From contig JAPKCS010000015.1 in NCBI GenBank assembly GCA_028822845.1, forward strand, positions 1 to 44,870: DNA of 44,870 nt, in the 5' to 3' direction. This DNA comes from Candidatus Poseidoniaceae archaeon (GTDB lineage Archaea; Thermoplasmatota; Poseidoniia; Poseidoniales; Poseidoniaceae). Of the stretch, positions 15,436 to 23,715 are shown piece by piece (the first letter of the stretch is position 1; the number at the start of each line of letters is the position of its first letter). Below the pieces are notes generated by a model. That model made no database searches. It worked only from the letters and a program-made list of their open reading frames with translations, and was not told the DNA's origin. The position numbers and the translations under genes were made by a program.

Positions 15436-16442
15436 ACCTCAAACGCTTGTTTTGCTTTTTCGACCCACGGTTCTGCCCACGATTCTCCTTGAGCAACAAG
15501 ACGTCGAGCGAAGAAGAACGCTTCAGAGGCATCTCCGGCCTCCATCAAGGTCTCGAGCCGGGCCAAATCAGGGTCTTTCTTTTGGTCGACCACTTCAGCC
15601 TCCGGAGGTGATGATTCAGGAACGGATGTTGAGATTCGTTGAGAGAGGGTTTGCATCTGCTTAAGGAATTCAGATCGCTTTTCGACGGTCGGTCGCGTCC
15701 AAGGACTGCTCTCTTCGCCATCCATGCTCTGCTTGAGGCGAATGAGGTACTCATCACGGGGCTGGGTATGTGGACGGAGGTTCTGAACGTGGTCGTAACA
15801 CAACCATGCTTCATCGGCTTCTCCACGGCGTTCAAACAACCGCCCTAATTCCATCCATAATTCATGATTATTCGGGCGATGAGCAAGCAGGTGACGGGCC
15901 AATTCAATGAAACGATCTTCGCGACCGCTTGAACGGATTCGTTCCAACCGTCGGCCATAGACAATGTTCGCCCGTTGATCGCTGAAATCAAGTCGGCGGC
16001 ATCGAGAAGCAAAGTCTGCTAAAGCCACATCCGTACCCTCGCCTTCACTGATCAAAAGCCACCACGCATCGGGCTCGAGGGGGTCATGGAGGAAAGCAGC
16101 TTCCAAAAGTTCGACACCGACGAGGAGGAAATCAATTTCTTGAAGTTGGCTGACTTGCTCAGGGTCGCGACCGAGCACGATGAACAGATCCTCAAGCAAG
16201 GCAGAGATACCATCGCTGTCCCCAAGAATTAATTTCAAGTCTGCAAGACAACGCCAATTTTGTTCATCTGTAAAATCATGGAGCAGTGCTTGTCGAGCGT
16301 TTTGCTCGGCCCATGCCATATTTTCTGAAAAGCGGGCTTCATCCTTCGCAGCCAATCGTGCAAACTTCTGTGCTTGAGAGCGATAGCGGATGCCCAAATT
16401 ACGTCGGGGGTGCTGCAACAACGCGGCATTGTCCCCGGACAT
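15432..16442 (-). CDS. TPR-repeat protein
   Basis: A 336-residue soluble helical protein with tetratricopeptide-like repeats. The clearest are around residues 40-75 (ENMAWAEQNARQALLHDF, EQNWRCLADLKLILGDSDG) and 180-225 (ARHLLAHRPNNHELWMELG, LFERRGEADEAWLCYDHV). The latter shows the W-LG-Y-A pattern of TPR. A Pro/Ser/Glu-rich linker at about 240-285 precedes a last helical pair containing ASEAFFFARRLVAQGESWAEPWVEKA. There is no signal peptide or enzyme motif. It is translationally coupled to the NUDIX gene and lies downstream of the UbiD gene. A scaffold role is likely; partners are unknown. Confidence 0.72.
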   Translation of the reverse strand: MSGDNAALLQHPRRNLGIRYRSQAQKFARLAAKDEARFSENMAWAEQNARQALLHDFTDEQNWRCLADLKLILGDSDGISALLEDLFIVLGRDPEQVSQLQEIDFLLVGVELLEAAFLHDPLEPDAWWLLISEGEGTDVALADFASRCRRLDFSDQRANIVYGRRLERIRSSGREDRFIELARHLLAHRPNNHELWMELGRLFERRGEADEAWLCYDHVQNLRPHTQPRDEYLIRLKQSMDGEESSPWTRPTVEKRSEFLKQMQTLSQRISTSVPESSPPEAEVVDQKKDPDLARLETLMEAGDASEAFFFARRLVAQGESWAEPWVEKAKQAFEV

Positions 16443-16489
16443 AGCCTGAACTGAGGAGGTTCACCTAACAAACCTGCGGAAGGTTCGCA

Positions 16490-17809
16490 TCATTGAACTG
16501 ACTTGAAGCCTTCATGGTCCACGCCCCACGGCAAGGTTGCATCGAAACCGACCTTGGAAGTAAGTCCGTCGCTGTCCCTCGAAGGATCGAGTGAACTTCC
16601 TTTTTGGTGGGAGAGAATGATGGTATCTGTGTCGGGTTGCCAACGCGTTACTTTCGCCCACTCAACACGGACAGGGTCACTGATATCGATGTCTTCATCG
16701 ACAATTGTCACCATTTTCATGCTTCGATGACCGGCCAAAGCAGCCATGATGGCTTTCTTTGGATCATCTTCGTTCACTCGGCGGATTTTGACGACCGCAG
16801 CAAGCCAGCCACAACCACCCTCAGTCATGTGAACATCAAGGCACTCACAGACTTCGTTAATCGCAGCCTTGATGGTTGGCGCACGTGGCAACCCCATCAG
16901 CGTCTTATGTTCTGCTTCACCGGGGATCAAGGCATGGAAGATGGGATGATTCCTATGGGCTACACCATCGATTTCAATCACAGGTTCTTGACGAACATCA
17001 TCAACTGTACCTGTGATGTCGACGTAAGGTCCTTCGTCATCGTTTTCACCTGTGATGCGACCCCACAGGACATATTCTGCATCAGCTGGAGCAAGCACAC
17101 CGTTTGGCATGCGGGTTAACCTCAATGGTTTCCCATACAACTTCTCGTGCAGTGCTGCGGCGATGGTGAGTTCGTCGATGTTGTCATCGAAGGACATGGC
17201 TGCAGCCAAGAGGACAACAGGATCTGGTGCATTGACAACAACGATGTTGACTTCACCGCCAGAAGCACGTGCGTTCATGGTCATTGTTCGCAGGTGTCGA
17301 GGAACCAGGCGGACAACAAGATGATTTGAATCACGTACGAATTGGCGATGGAACGACATGTTGCGAATGCCGTTGTCTTCAGCGATGATAACGCTCGCTG
17401 AAGAATAGCGACCTCGGTCTTGAGGCCAGTGATGAGGGATTGGAAGAGCTGTGATGTCAACGGGTTCCTGAATGTTTTCAAAACACTCTGCTTCAGAAGC
17501 ATCGACGATGATCGGTTCGCTTGGGTTCTGCATGGCCCAACCGAGGGTGTCGATGTAGGCCTCTGGCGAGATTCCGATTGCTTGACACAATCGATCTCTG
17601 GTGAGGATGTTAACTGCAGCCCGCTGACCTGGCGTTTCAATCAAATTGTCAAAAACAGTCAGAGCGTGTTTGGACGCTCGAGAATGTTCCCACATTCCAT
17701 GAATTATGCTCACCGGTGCGGATTCAATTTGGGCGGCACCCAAGTGGTCACGAAACGCCATGGCCCGTCCACGGGCCTTCGCCGCTTGAACCTTCTTTCT
17801 CATTCCCAT
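16490..17809 (-). CDS. UbiD-family prenyl-FMN decarboxylase, probably anhydromevalonate phosphate decarboxylase
   Basis: UbiD enzymes use prenylated FMN for reversible decarboxylation. In most archaea one member converts trans-anhydromevalonate 5-phosphate to isopentenyl phosphate in the modified mevalonate pathway. The 439-residue length fits. Family features include VDITALPIPHHWPQDRGRY, NMSFHRQFV, GGEVNIVVVNAPDP and the EGPYVDITGTVDDVR segment shared with archaeal homologues. Two genes acting just after this step (isopentenyl phosphate kinase, IDI-GGPPS) lie 4-7 kb away. One oddity: PADAEYVLWG has Trp where UbiD proteins usually carry a second Glu (EG). The start at 17809 gives a basic N-terminus; ATG 17761 (MAFRDHL) would give the usual family start. 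Confidence 0.85.
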   Translation of the reverse strand: MGMRKKVQAAKARGRAMAFRDHLGAAQIESAPVSIIHGMWEHSRASKHALTVFDNLIETPGQRAAVNILTRDRLCQAIGISPEAYIDTLGWAMQNPSEPIIVDASEAECFENIQEPVDITALPIPHHWPQDRGRYSSASVIIAEDNGIRNMSFHRQFVRDSNHLVVRLVPRHLRTMTMNARASGGEVNIVVVNAPDPVVLLAAAMSFDDNIDELTIAAALHEKLYGKPLRLTRMPNGVLAPADAEYVLWGRITGENDDEGPYVDITGTVDDVRQEPVIEIDGVAHRNHPIFHALIPGEAEHKTLMGLPRAPTIKAAINEVCECLDVHMTEGGCGWLAAVVKIRRVNEDDPKKAIMAALAGHRSMKMVTIVDEDIDISDPVRVEWAKVTRWQPDTDTIILSHQKGSSLDPSRDSDGLTSKVGFDATLPWGVDHEGFKSVQ

Positions 17810-17914
17810 CGTTCGGGCAATGCTTCAGAACAGGGAGAACAGACCAATTCTACCACAATTTAATACCAAAACTCCTCCACAAAGAAATACGGCACGCAGT
17901 CACTCGCAGGGTGG

Positions 17915-17924
17915 TTATTAAATA
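17915..17924 (+). promoter_or_regulatory. TATA box of the rps12-rps7 transcript
   Basis: TTATTAAATA lies 41 bases before the rps12 ATG, in an otherwise G-rich context, within the divergent gap between the UbiD gene and rps12. An archaeal start site about 25 bases downstream would leave a leader of about 20 bases that includes the ribosome-binding site. Position and composition fit well; this is the most convincing TATA element in the window. Confidence 0.5.
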
Positions 17925-17955
17925 GGGGCTTCAAGTCGGCGAATTGCTTGAATGC

Positions 17956-17961
17956 GGTGAT
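17956..17961 (+). promoter_or_regulatory. Shine-Dalgarno GGTGAT deciding the rps12 start
   Basis: GGTGAT is complementary to the 3' end of archaeal 16S rRNA (AUCACC) and lies four bases before ATG 17966. The frame is open from TTG 17948, but that codon lies before this site, so the ATG is the start. The same GGTGAT with a 3-5 base spacer precedes tiaS, aef2, the gene at 30112 and trmY. Confidence 0.6.
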
Positions 17962-17965
17962 TATC

Positions 17966-18394
17966 ATGGGTAGAGGACTCTTCGCAGGTGCAAAGATGGC
18001 AAAAGACCGTCAAAAGTTTAGGTGGTCCGACCGCCGTTACAAGAAGCGTATGCTCAAGCTGCGCGCTCGGCACGACCCGCTTCGTGGGTCGATTCAAGCC
18101 AAGGGTATCGTTATCGAAAAGGTCGGTATCGAAGCCAAGCAACCCAACTCCGGAATCCGCAAGGCCGTCAAGATCTCCTTGATTAAGAACGGAAACAAAC
18201 TCACCGCTTTCGCTCCCGGCGATGGTGCAATCAACTTCATCGACGAACACGATGAAGTCATGGTCGAAGGTATCGGCGGTCGCATGGGCCGTTCGTACGG
18301 AGATATTCCTGGTGTCCGCTACAAGGTCATCCAAGTCAACGGTGTTTCGCTCGACGAAATGGTCCGTGGCCGCAAAGAAAAGCCAATCCGCTGA
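17966..18394 (+). CDS. rps12: Small-subunit ribosomal protein S12 (uS12)
   Basis: S12 lies at the decoding centre and takes part in tRNA selection. The 142-residue product is the archaeal/eukaryotic S23-type form, with [20 protein letters not shown] at the start and [20 protein letters not shown], the conserved PNSxxRK loop facing the decoding site. [20 protein letters not shown] follows. The ATG at 17966 is chosen from the upstream GGTGAT. rps7 follows after ten bases and aef2 after it: the archaeal counterpart of the str operon, without EF-1alpha and S10 next to it. Confidence 0.96.
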   Translation: MGRGLFAGAKMAKDRQKFRWSDRRYKKRMLKLRARHDPLRGSIQAKGIVIEKVGIEAKQPNSGIRKAVKISLIKNGNKLTAFAPGDGAINFIDEHDEVMVEGIGGRMGRSYGDIPGVRYKVIQVNGVSLDEMVRGRKEKPIR

Positions 18395-18404
18395 GGTGTG
18401 TATT

Positions 18405-19043
18405 ATGTCCGAAACAGAAACAGTCACCGAACCCGTGGAAGAAGTCGAAGAAGTCGAAGAAGTTCGACCCATTGCCGGAATCGGCACCCTTGTCTTCGGT
18501 AAGTGGGATGCATCAGGCGTCACATGCAAAGATCCTGGACTTGCACCTTACATCAACCTCACAACGGTCGGCGTACCCCACACCGGTGGACGCCACGCAA
18601 ACGCTTGGTTCGGAAAAGCAAAGCTTTCCGTCGTTGAGCGCTACATCAACAAACTCATGCGAACCGGTCCATACACTGGAAAGAAGCAAGGCGCTATGAA
18701 AGCCTTCGAAACCTCCTTGGACACAATGGAAGCAAAGTCCGGCGAAAACCCACTGCAAACCTTCGTCAATGCTCTTTGCAATGCTGCACCAATGGAAGAG
18801 ATCACCCGGATTAAGTTCGGTGCTGTGTCCCAACCAAAGGCTGTAGACTCCTCACCTTCACGCCGTCTCGACGTCGCTCTACGCAATCTTGCCAAGGGCG
18901 CACAACAAGGAACCCACAAGTCCAAGCGCACCTTGACCAGTTGCATTACCAATGAACTGACAAAGGCCGCTGCTGGTGACGTGACCTCCTACGCTGTGTC
19001 GAAGAAGGAAGAATTGGAGCGCATCGCTGCCTCCGCTCGCTGA
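18405..19043 (+). CDS. rps7: Small-subunit ribosomal protein S7 (uS7)
   Basis: S7 nucleates assembly of the 30S head and contacts the E site. From ATG 18405 the product has 212 residues. The frame is open further upstream inside rps12, but GAGGTG at 18393-18398 supports this start. The core is clear: KLSVVERYINKLMRTG, NPLQTFVNALCNAAP, and the C-terminal RRLDVALRNLAKGAQQ. The first 20 or so residues are an acidic Glu/Val repeat (EEVEEVEEV). It is the second gene of the rps12-rps7 unit. Confidence 0.95.
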   Translation: MSETETVTEPVEEVEEVEEVRPIAGIGTLVFGKWDASGVTCKDPGLAPYINLTTVGVPHTGGRHANAWFGKAKLSVVERYINKLMRTGPYTGKKQGAMKAFETSLDTMEAKSGENPLQTFVNALCNAAPMEEITRIKFGAVSQPKAVDSSPSRRLDVALRNLAKGAQQGTHKSKRTLTSCITNELTKAAAGDVTSYAVSKKEELERIAASAR

Positions 19044-19064
19044 ATAAATCAGCGACGCAACGAC

Positions 19065-19081
19065 ACCGGTAACAGACCGGT
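19065..19081 (+). terminator. Hairpin after rps7 (terminator or attenuator candidate)
   Basis: ACCGGT-AACAG-ACCGGT forms a 6-bp GC-rich stem with a 5-base loop, 22 bases after the rps7 stop, in the 160-base gap before aef2. No strong T-run follows. It may reduce read-through from ribosomal genes into aef2, or protect the rps7 3' end. The rest of the gap holds an AT-richer part (about 19095-19160) that could contain an aef2 promoter, but no clear TATA box. Confidence 0.35.
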
Positions 19082-19194
19082 CACCTCAATCGTTTGGTGT
19101 CAACTTTGTATGGCATACAGCGTTGCTTTCTTCACCTCTGTTGCGAGTCACTTAAGAACCCCATTCAGGTGGCCAAGAACGACGAGAAGTCACG

Positions 19195-19200
19195 GGTGAT
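19195..19200 (+). promoter_or_regulatory. Shine-Dalgarno GGTGAT of aef2
   Basis: GGTGAT lies three bases before ATG 19204, the same element and spacing as at tiaS. It confirms the aef2 start. Confidence 0.6.
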
Positions 19201-19203
19201 TCC

Positions 19204-21411
19204 ATGGGACGAAAGGAAGACAACATCAAGAAGGCCACAGAGGTCATGCACATTTTGCCGCAAATTCGAAATCTGTGCATCGCAGCACACATTGACCACG
19301 GAAAGACAACACTGTCAGACAACCTGATCGCAGGTGCTGGTATGATGTCTGCAGAACTCGCTGGCTCTGCCCGTGTTCTCGATTTCGACGAACAAGAATC
19401 CGCTCGTGGTATCACAATCAACGCAGCGTCTGCTTCGATGGTTCACGCCGTCGAAGGTACAGACTACCTCATCAACCTCATCGACACACCAGGTCACGTT
19501 GACTTCGGTGGCGACGTCACACGTGCTATGCGTGCTGTCGACGGATGTTTCATCCTCGCATGTGCTGTTGAAGGACCAATGCCTCAGACCGAGACCGTGG
19601 TTCGCCAAGCGCTCAAAGAAAAGGTGCGCCCTGTTCTTTTCATTAACAAGGTCGACCGACTGATCAACGAATTGCAAGTGACTCCAGAAGACATGATGGC
19701 ACGCTTCACTGAAACCATCAAGAAGGTCAACCGATTGATCAAGCAATTCGCTCCTGAAGAATTCAAAAAGATCTGGCAAGTTTCCGTCGCAGACGGAACC
19801 GTTGCGTTCGGCTCCGCCTTCCACAACTGGGGCATCACCGTCCCATACATGGCAAAGTCCAACATTTCCTTCAAGGAAATTTTCGCTTACTGCAACAACG
19901 AAGACCAAAAGACCCTCGCTGAGAAAGCTCCGGTCCACGAAGTCTTGCTCGACATGGCTGTTTCCAAGTTACCTGGACCAGTCGAGGCACAACGTTACCG
20001 TGTTCCAAATATTTGGACTGGTGACATTGAATCTGACATCGGACAATCGATGCTAAAGTGCGACCCAGATGCAGAACTGGCAATGATGATCACCAAGATT
20101 TGGATGGACCCTCACGCAGGTGAAGTCGCAGTCGGTCGAATCTACTCAGGTTCAATCGCTCAAGGTGAAACCGTCTACGCCATTGGCGCAGCTAAGCCCG
20201 AACGGGTTCAGCAAGTCAGCATGATGGTTGGTGGCGATCGTATCACCGTCCCAAAGGTCGTTGCAGGAAACATCGCAGCGCTCACAGGAATTCGCTCAGC
20301 AGCCGCTGGTGTCACACTTTCACGTGACAAGGATTTCACACCTTTCGAAGCAATTCGACACTATTCAGACCCTGTGGTCACCGTGGCAGTGGAACCAAAG
20401 AGCATGAAGGACCTTCCAAAGTTCATCGACGCTCTCCGTTCCCTCGCCAAGGCTGACGCATCCCTGCAAGTGACAACCAATGCAGAGACTGGTGAAGCAC
20501 TTCTCGCTGGTATGGGTGAACTCCACTTGGAAATCACCGTTTACCGAATTGAAGAAGAGCAGAACATCAAGGTCAAGGTCAGCCCGCCAATCGTGGTTTA
20601 CCGAGAAGGTATCGAAGGAAGCAACCGAGGACACGCCTTTGAAGGAAAGTCCCCGAACCGCCACAACCGTTTCTTCTTTGAAATTGAACCTCTTAGCCTC
20701 GAAGTCGTCGCAGCTCTACGAGCTGGTGACCTTGGAAGCGGCGCAGTCCGAACCAATGATGCCAAAGAGACCGGTGCCAAGTTCGGTGCTCTAGGAATGA
20801 ACAAAGATTTGATGCGCAAAACATACGCTATCAACGGAACCAACGTTCTCGTGAACGACACCAAGGGTATCCAGGGACTTCACGAAACCCGTGAACTGAT
20901 CATCGAAGCATTCAACGCCGTATGTGTCAAGGGTCCAATTGCAGACGAACCTGTTCAAGGAATGTTTGTTCGACTCGTTGACGCAAAGTTGCACGAAGAC
21001 GCTATCCACCGTGGACCAGCACAAACAATCCCTGCAGTCCGCAACGGAATCAAGGGCGCAATGCTCCGAGCACGAACCGTGCTTTTGGAACCAATGCAGA
21101 AAGCATTCGTTTCCGTGCCAAACGATTGGCTCGGTCAAGTCACCCGTGAAGTGACCAACCGACGTGGAATCATCGAAGACATGCCATCAGAAGGCGAAGT
21201 TACCACCGTCATCGGTGTTCTTCCGATCGCTGAGACCTTTGGTTTCTCCAACGACATTCGAGCTGCATCCCAAGGACGTGCTGTATGGAACACCGAGAAC
21301 CTAGGCTTTGAGCAGTTGCCTCCGCAGTTGTTCGACAAGGTTGTCGCAGAAATCCGTACCCGTAAGGGACTCAAGCCAGAACCTTACCCAGAGTCCTACT
21401 ACTCCGAGTGA
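19204..21411 (+). CDS. aef2: Translation elongation factor 2 (aEF-2)
   Basis: This GTPase drives ribosomal translocation. The protein has 735 residues, as in other archaeal EF-2. GTP-binding motifs are present: AAHIDHGKTT (G1), DTPGHVDFGG (G3) and NKVDRL (G4). The switch I region shows ESARGITINAAS. In domain IV, LHEDAIHRGPAQTIP contains the diphthamide site, His602. The RGP-AQ sequence is slightly unusual compared with the common HRGGGQ. The modifying enzyme Dph6 is encoded at 7224-7895. The stop overlaps a GTG start of the MOSC gene. Confidence 0.97.
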   Translation: MGRKEDNIKKATEVMHILPQIRNLCIAAHIDHGKTTLSDNLIAGAGMMSAELAGSARVLDFDEQESARGITINAASASMVHAVEGTDYLINLIDTPGHVDFGGDVTRAMRAVDGCFILACAVEGPMPQTETVVRQALKEKVRPVLFINKVDRLINELQVTPEDMMARFTETIKKVNRLIKQFAPEEFKKIWQVSVADGTVAFGSAFHNWGITVPYMAKSNISFKEIFAYCNNEDQKTLAEKAPVHEVLLDMAVSKLPGPVEAQRYRVPNIWTGDIESDIGQSMLKCDPDAELAMMITKIWMDPHAGEVAVGRIYSGSIAQGETVYAIGAAKPERVQQVSMMVGGDRITVPKVVAGNIAALTGIRSAAAGVTLSRDKDFTPFEAIRHYSDPVVTVAVEPKSMKDLPKFIDALRSLAKADASLQVTTNAETGEALLAGMGELHLEITVYRIEEEQNIKVKVSPPIVVYREGIEGSNRGHAFEGKSPNRHNRFFFEIEPLSLEVVAALRAGDLGSGAVRTNDAKETGAKFGALGMNKDLMRKTYAINGTNVLVNDTKGIQGLHETRELIIEAFNAVCVKGPIADEPVQGMFVRLVDAKLHEDAIHRGPAQTIPAVRNGIKGAMLRARTVLLEPMQKAFVSVPNDWLGQVTREVTNRRGIIEDMPSEGEVTTVIGVLPIAETFGFSNDIRAASQGRAVWNTENLGFEQLPPQLFDKVVAEIRTRKGLKPEPYPESYYSE

Positions 21412-21887
21412 AGACGATGTCAGGCTCAGTTTTGGGCTTGTTTGCTTCACCAAAAGGTGGTGTGCCGAAGTTCCCTGTCAATGACTTGCAGGTTTCCAAC
21501 AACGGTTGCATAGGCGACCGTCAAAATGACCTCAAGCACCATGGTGGTCCACGACGGGCTGTGTGTTTGATGGCCCTCGACGTGATGGAGTCATTGCAAC
21601 GTGATGGCCATCCAATCGAAGGTGGAAGCACTGGTGAGAACCTCTTGATCGAAGGTATTGCGTGGACAGACTTCGAAGTTGGAACCGTGCTTCGTACCGA
21701 AGAGGTTGTGTTGCGAATCACGGGCGATGCACCTCCCTGCAAAACCATACGAGATTCGTTCACGAATGGCACATTCAAATCGTTGGCTCACACCATCTTG
21801 GCCAAAAAAACCAGGTGGTACGCAGAGGTTCTGCAAGAAGGGACCCTTCACCTCGGTGAGGCGATCCAAATCGATGCAATCAGTTGA
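21408..21887 (+). CDS. MOSC-domain protein
   Basis: MOSC domains are sulfur-carrier or substrate domains of molybdenum cofactor sulfurases, YiiM and mARC-type reductases. The 159-residue protein consists of one such domain. It shows the conserved GDRQNDLKHHGGPRRAVCLM segment, GSTGENLLIEG, and the conserved Cys in DAPPCKTI. The product could bind Mo cofactor or persulfide; its substrate is unknown. GTG 21408 overlaps the aef2 stop; ATG 21417 is the alternative. It is convergent with the IDI-GGPPS gene, overlapping by eight bases. Confidence 0.85.
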   Translation: MKTMSGSVLGLFASPKGGVPKFPVNDLQVSNNGCIGDRQNDLKHHGGPRRAVCLMALDVMESLQRDGHPIEGGSTGENLLIEGIAWTDFEVGTVLRTEEVVLRITGDAPPCKTIRDSFTNGTFKSLAHTILAKKTRWYAEVLQEGTLHLGEAIQIDAIS

Positions 21888-23637
21888 TTCGCTGCAATTG
21901 GAAATCAGTTAATTCCCTGAGCGCACGAAGACTTGGGCCATCAGGAAGTTGATTCAAACACTCATGGGCTTTTGCATGGTAGGATTCTGCCCGTTCACGG
22001 GCGTAATCGATTGATCCAAGGTCGCCCAGTGCTTTGAGACCAGCAGCGATTTCTTCTTTTGTAGCGTCCTCGCCTTTCCCAAGAACATTGAGCAACGTAT
22101 CTTTAGTTGGGCTTTCGGGTTGGCGTAGGGCATGGATCACCATGAGCGTACGCTTGCCTTGTGCAATGTCTGAACCGCAAGGTTTCCCAAGGGTTTCAGA
22201 ATCGGAAAGGGCATCGATCAAATCATCCATGAGCTGGAAGCAAAGACCAACAGCCAAACCCCAGTCGTGCATGCATTCGACCATTTCGTCATCTGCACCA
22301 GACAAATAAGCACCAACTTCAGCACAGGTCAAGAACATAACAGCGGTTTTGCCGGTGATCATCTCGATGTACTGGTCTTCAGAGACACTTTCCATTGATT
22401 CAAAGTCGATATCGAGTTGTTGACCTTCTGAAACCCGCCTAACCATTCGTCCAATTCGCTTCACCAAGAACGGCAACAAGGTATGGTCAATACCTTCTGC
22501 CACAGCCATGGCCTCAAAGGCAATGGCCAACATTGCATCCCCTGCGTTGATTGCAGTCGGCAAATCGTATTCGATGTGAACGGCGTTTCGACCCCTTCGT
22601 AGGTCATCGTCATCCATGATGTCATCATGCACGAGTGTGAAGTTGTGAATGGTCTCGATGGCCGCTCCAACATCCAGAAGACCAGCATGTGAATCACCAA
22701 CAGCCTTGGCAACCATCCAAGGAATACAAGCGCGAAGGCGTTTTCCTCCCCCATGAACAAGGTGCATCATAGCGCCAGAAAGACGCTCATGAGAGGTATG
22801 TGTCAGGGCTCGTTCAATGCGTGTTTCAACAAGCGGCTTAATCTCAGCCAAAGCGGTCAGCAAATCAGCCCCTTCGGCGTTGGGGAGCATGTGGCTGACA
22901 TCACCCATATCGTGAATCTCGTCATCAGCCAGTGCTGCAAGTGCATCTGCGTCGCCAACAGCGTTCCACCAGTCTTCATTCATTAGACGTGCAGCGATGC
23001 AGCGGAACCATGGGGCAACAACGCCCGCTTGGTGATCTTCGTCGATCAACATGGCTTCCAAATCTTCCTCGCTCACCCACATGACTTCAGAAATTTCGTT
23101 AGGATTTGGAGTGATGTCGACATCAGCTTGGATAACCAAGATGTGGTCGAGTTCCCGTTCGATCCAAGTTTGGTTCATTCGGGCACAATAGCGCATTTTG
23201 GTTATGAAGTGAAATGAATCAAGCGGAACCTGAGATGGATCAATGCCCAATTCTTGTTCCAGTTTCCTGACCGCTGCCCGCTTGACACCGAGGGCTTCGT
23301 CTTCTTCCATCTCCTCTTCGCTGTGAAGAGGGTGAGAACAGCAGGAATTCGCCCACACATCAGGGAAGGTCACCTTATCGGATGCTCGGCGTTGAAGCAG
23401 CAAACGGTTTTGACTGTCGAAAAGAAGGACGCTAAATGCACGGTGATAGGCCCCTGGACCTCTGTGAGCGGCTATTTTTGAAATTGGGCCCACGACGTGG
23501 TCCCATTCATCGGTTTGGATAATGGCCTCTGCCATCAAGGCTGATTGGGTGGAATCTGCACCAAGGGAGGACAGAAGTTTTTCTTCTTCTTCATCAAGCT
23601 TGATGGATGGGACATCAGAAATTCCGTACCCTGCCAT
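21880..23637 (-). CDS. idi-ggpps: Fusion: isopentenyl-diphosphate isomerase (type I) + geranylgeranyl diphosphate synthase
   Basis: One 585-residue frame holds two sequential isoprenoid enzymes. Residues about 30-220 are a NUDIX-type IDI: catalytic Cys100 and metal His102 in NSCCSHPL, and Glu162 in ERELDHIL. Residues about 255-585 are a trans-prenyl synthase: GGGKRLRA at 296-303, first Asp-rich motif DDIMD at 338-342, second DDLID at 471-475, and GKTAVMF at 429-435. Phe333, five residues before the first Asp motif, is the size-limiting residue typical of archaeal C20 synthases. The fusion would make DMAPP from IPP and elongate to GGPP for archaeol lipids. A hinge of about 30 residues (DDEIHDMGDVSHM) joins the parts. 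No frameshift or internal stop separates them. The IPK gene lies 78 bases upstream on the same strand. Confidence 0.93.
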   Translation of the reverse strand: MAGYGISDVPSIKLDEEEEKLLSSLGADSTQSALMAEAIIQTDEWDHVVGPISKIAAHRGPGAYHRAFSVLLFDSQNRLLLQRRASDKVTFPDVWANSCCSHPLHSEEEMEEDEALGVKRAAVRKLEQELGIDPSQVPLDSFHFITKMRYCARMNQTWIERELDHILVIQADVDITPNPNEISEVMWVSEEDLEAMLIDEDHQAGVVAPWFRCIAARLMNEDWWNAVGDADALAALADDEIHDMGDVSHMLPNAEGADLLTALAEIKPLVETRIERALTHTSHERLSGAMMHLVHGGGKRLRACIPWMVAKAVGDSHAGLLDVGAAIETIHNFTLVHDDIMDDDDLRRGRNAVHIEYDLPTAINAGDAMLAIAFEAMAVAEGIDHTLLPFLVKRIGRMVRRVSEGQQLDIDFESMESVSEDQYIEMITGKTAVMFLTCAEVGAYLSGADDEMVECMHDWGLAVGLCFQLMDDLIDALSDSETLGKPCGSDIAQGKRTLMVIHALRQPESPTKDTLLNVLGKGEDATKEEIAAGLKALGDLGSIDYARERAESYHAKAHECLNQLPDGPSLRALRELTDFQLQRIN

Positions 23638-23715
23638 GACAATCCCTAATCCGTCGATGCGCCTTCGCTACATGAAGGGTTCTCTCATAATGACTCGAAT
23701 TGGCAAGGATAAAAA

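Noticed and set aside
18222-18404. N-terminal extension of S7 into rps12
   Set aside because: The frame is open, but the extra residues are an out-of-frame reading of rps12, and a good ribosome-binding site marks ATG 18405.
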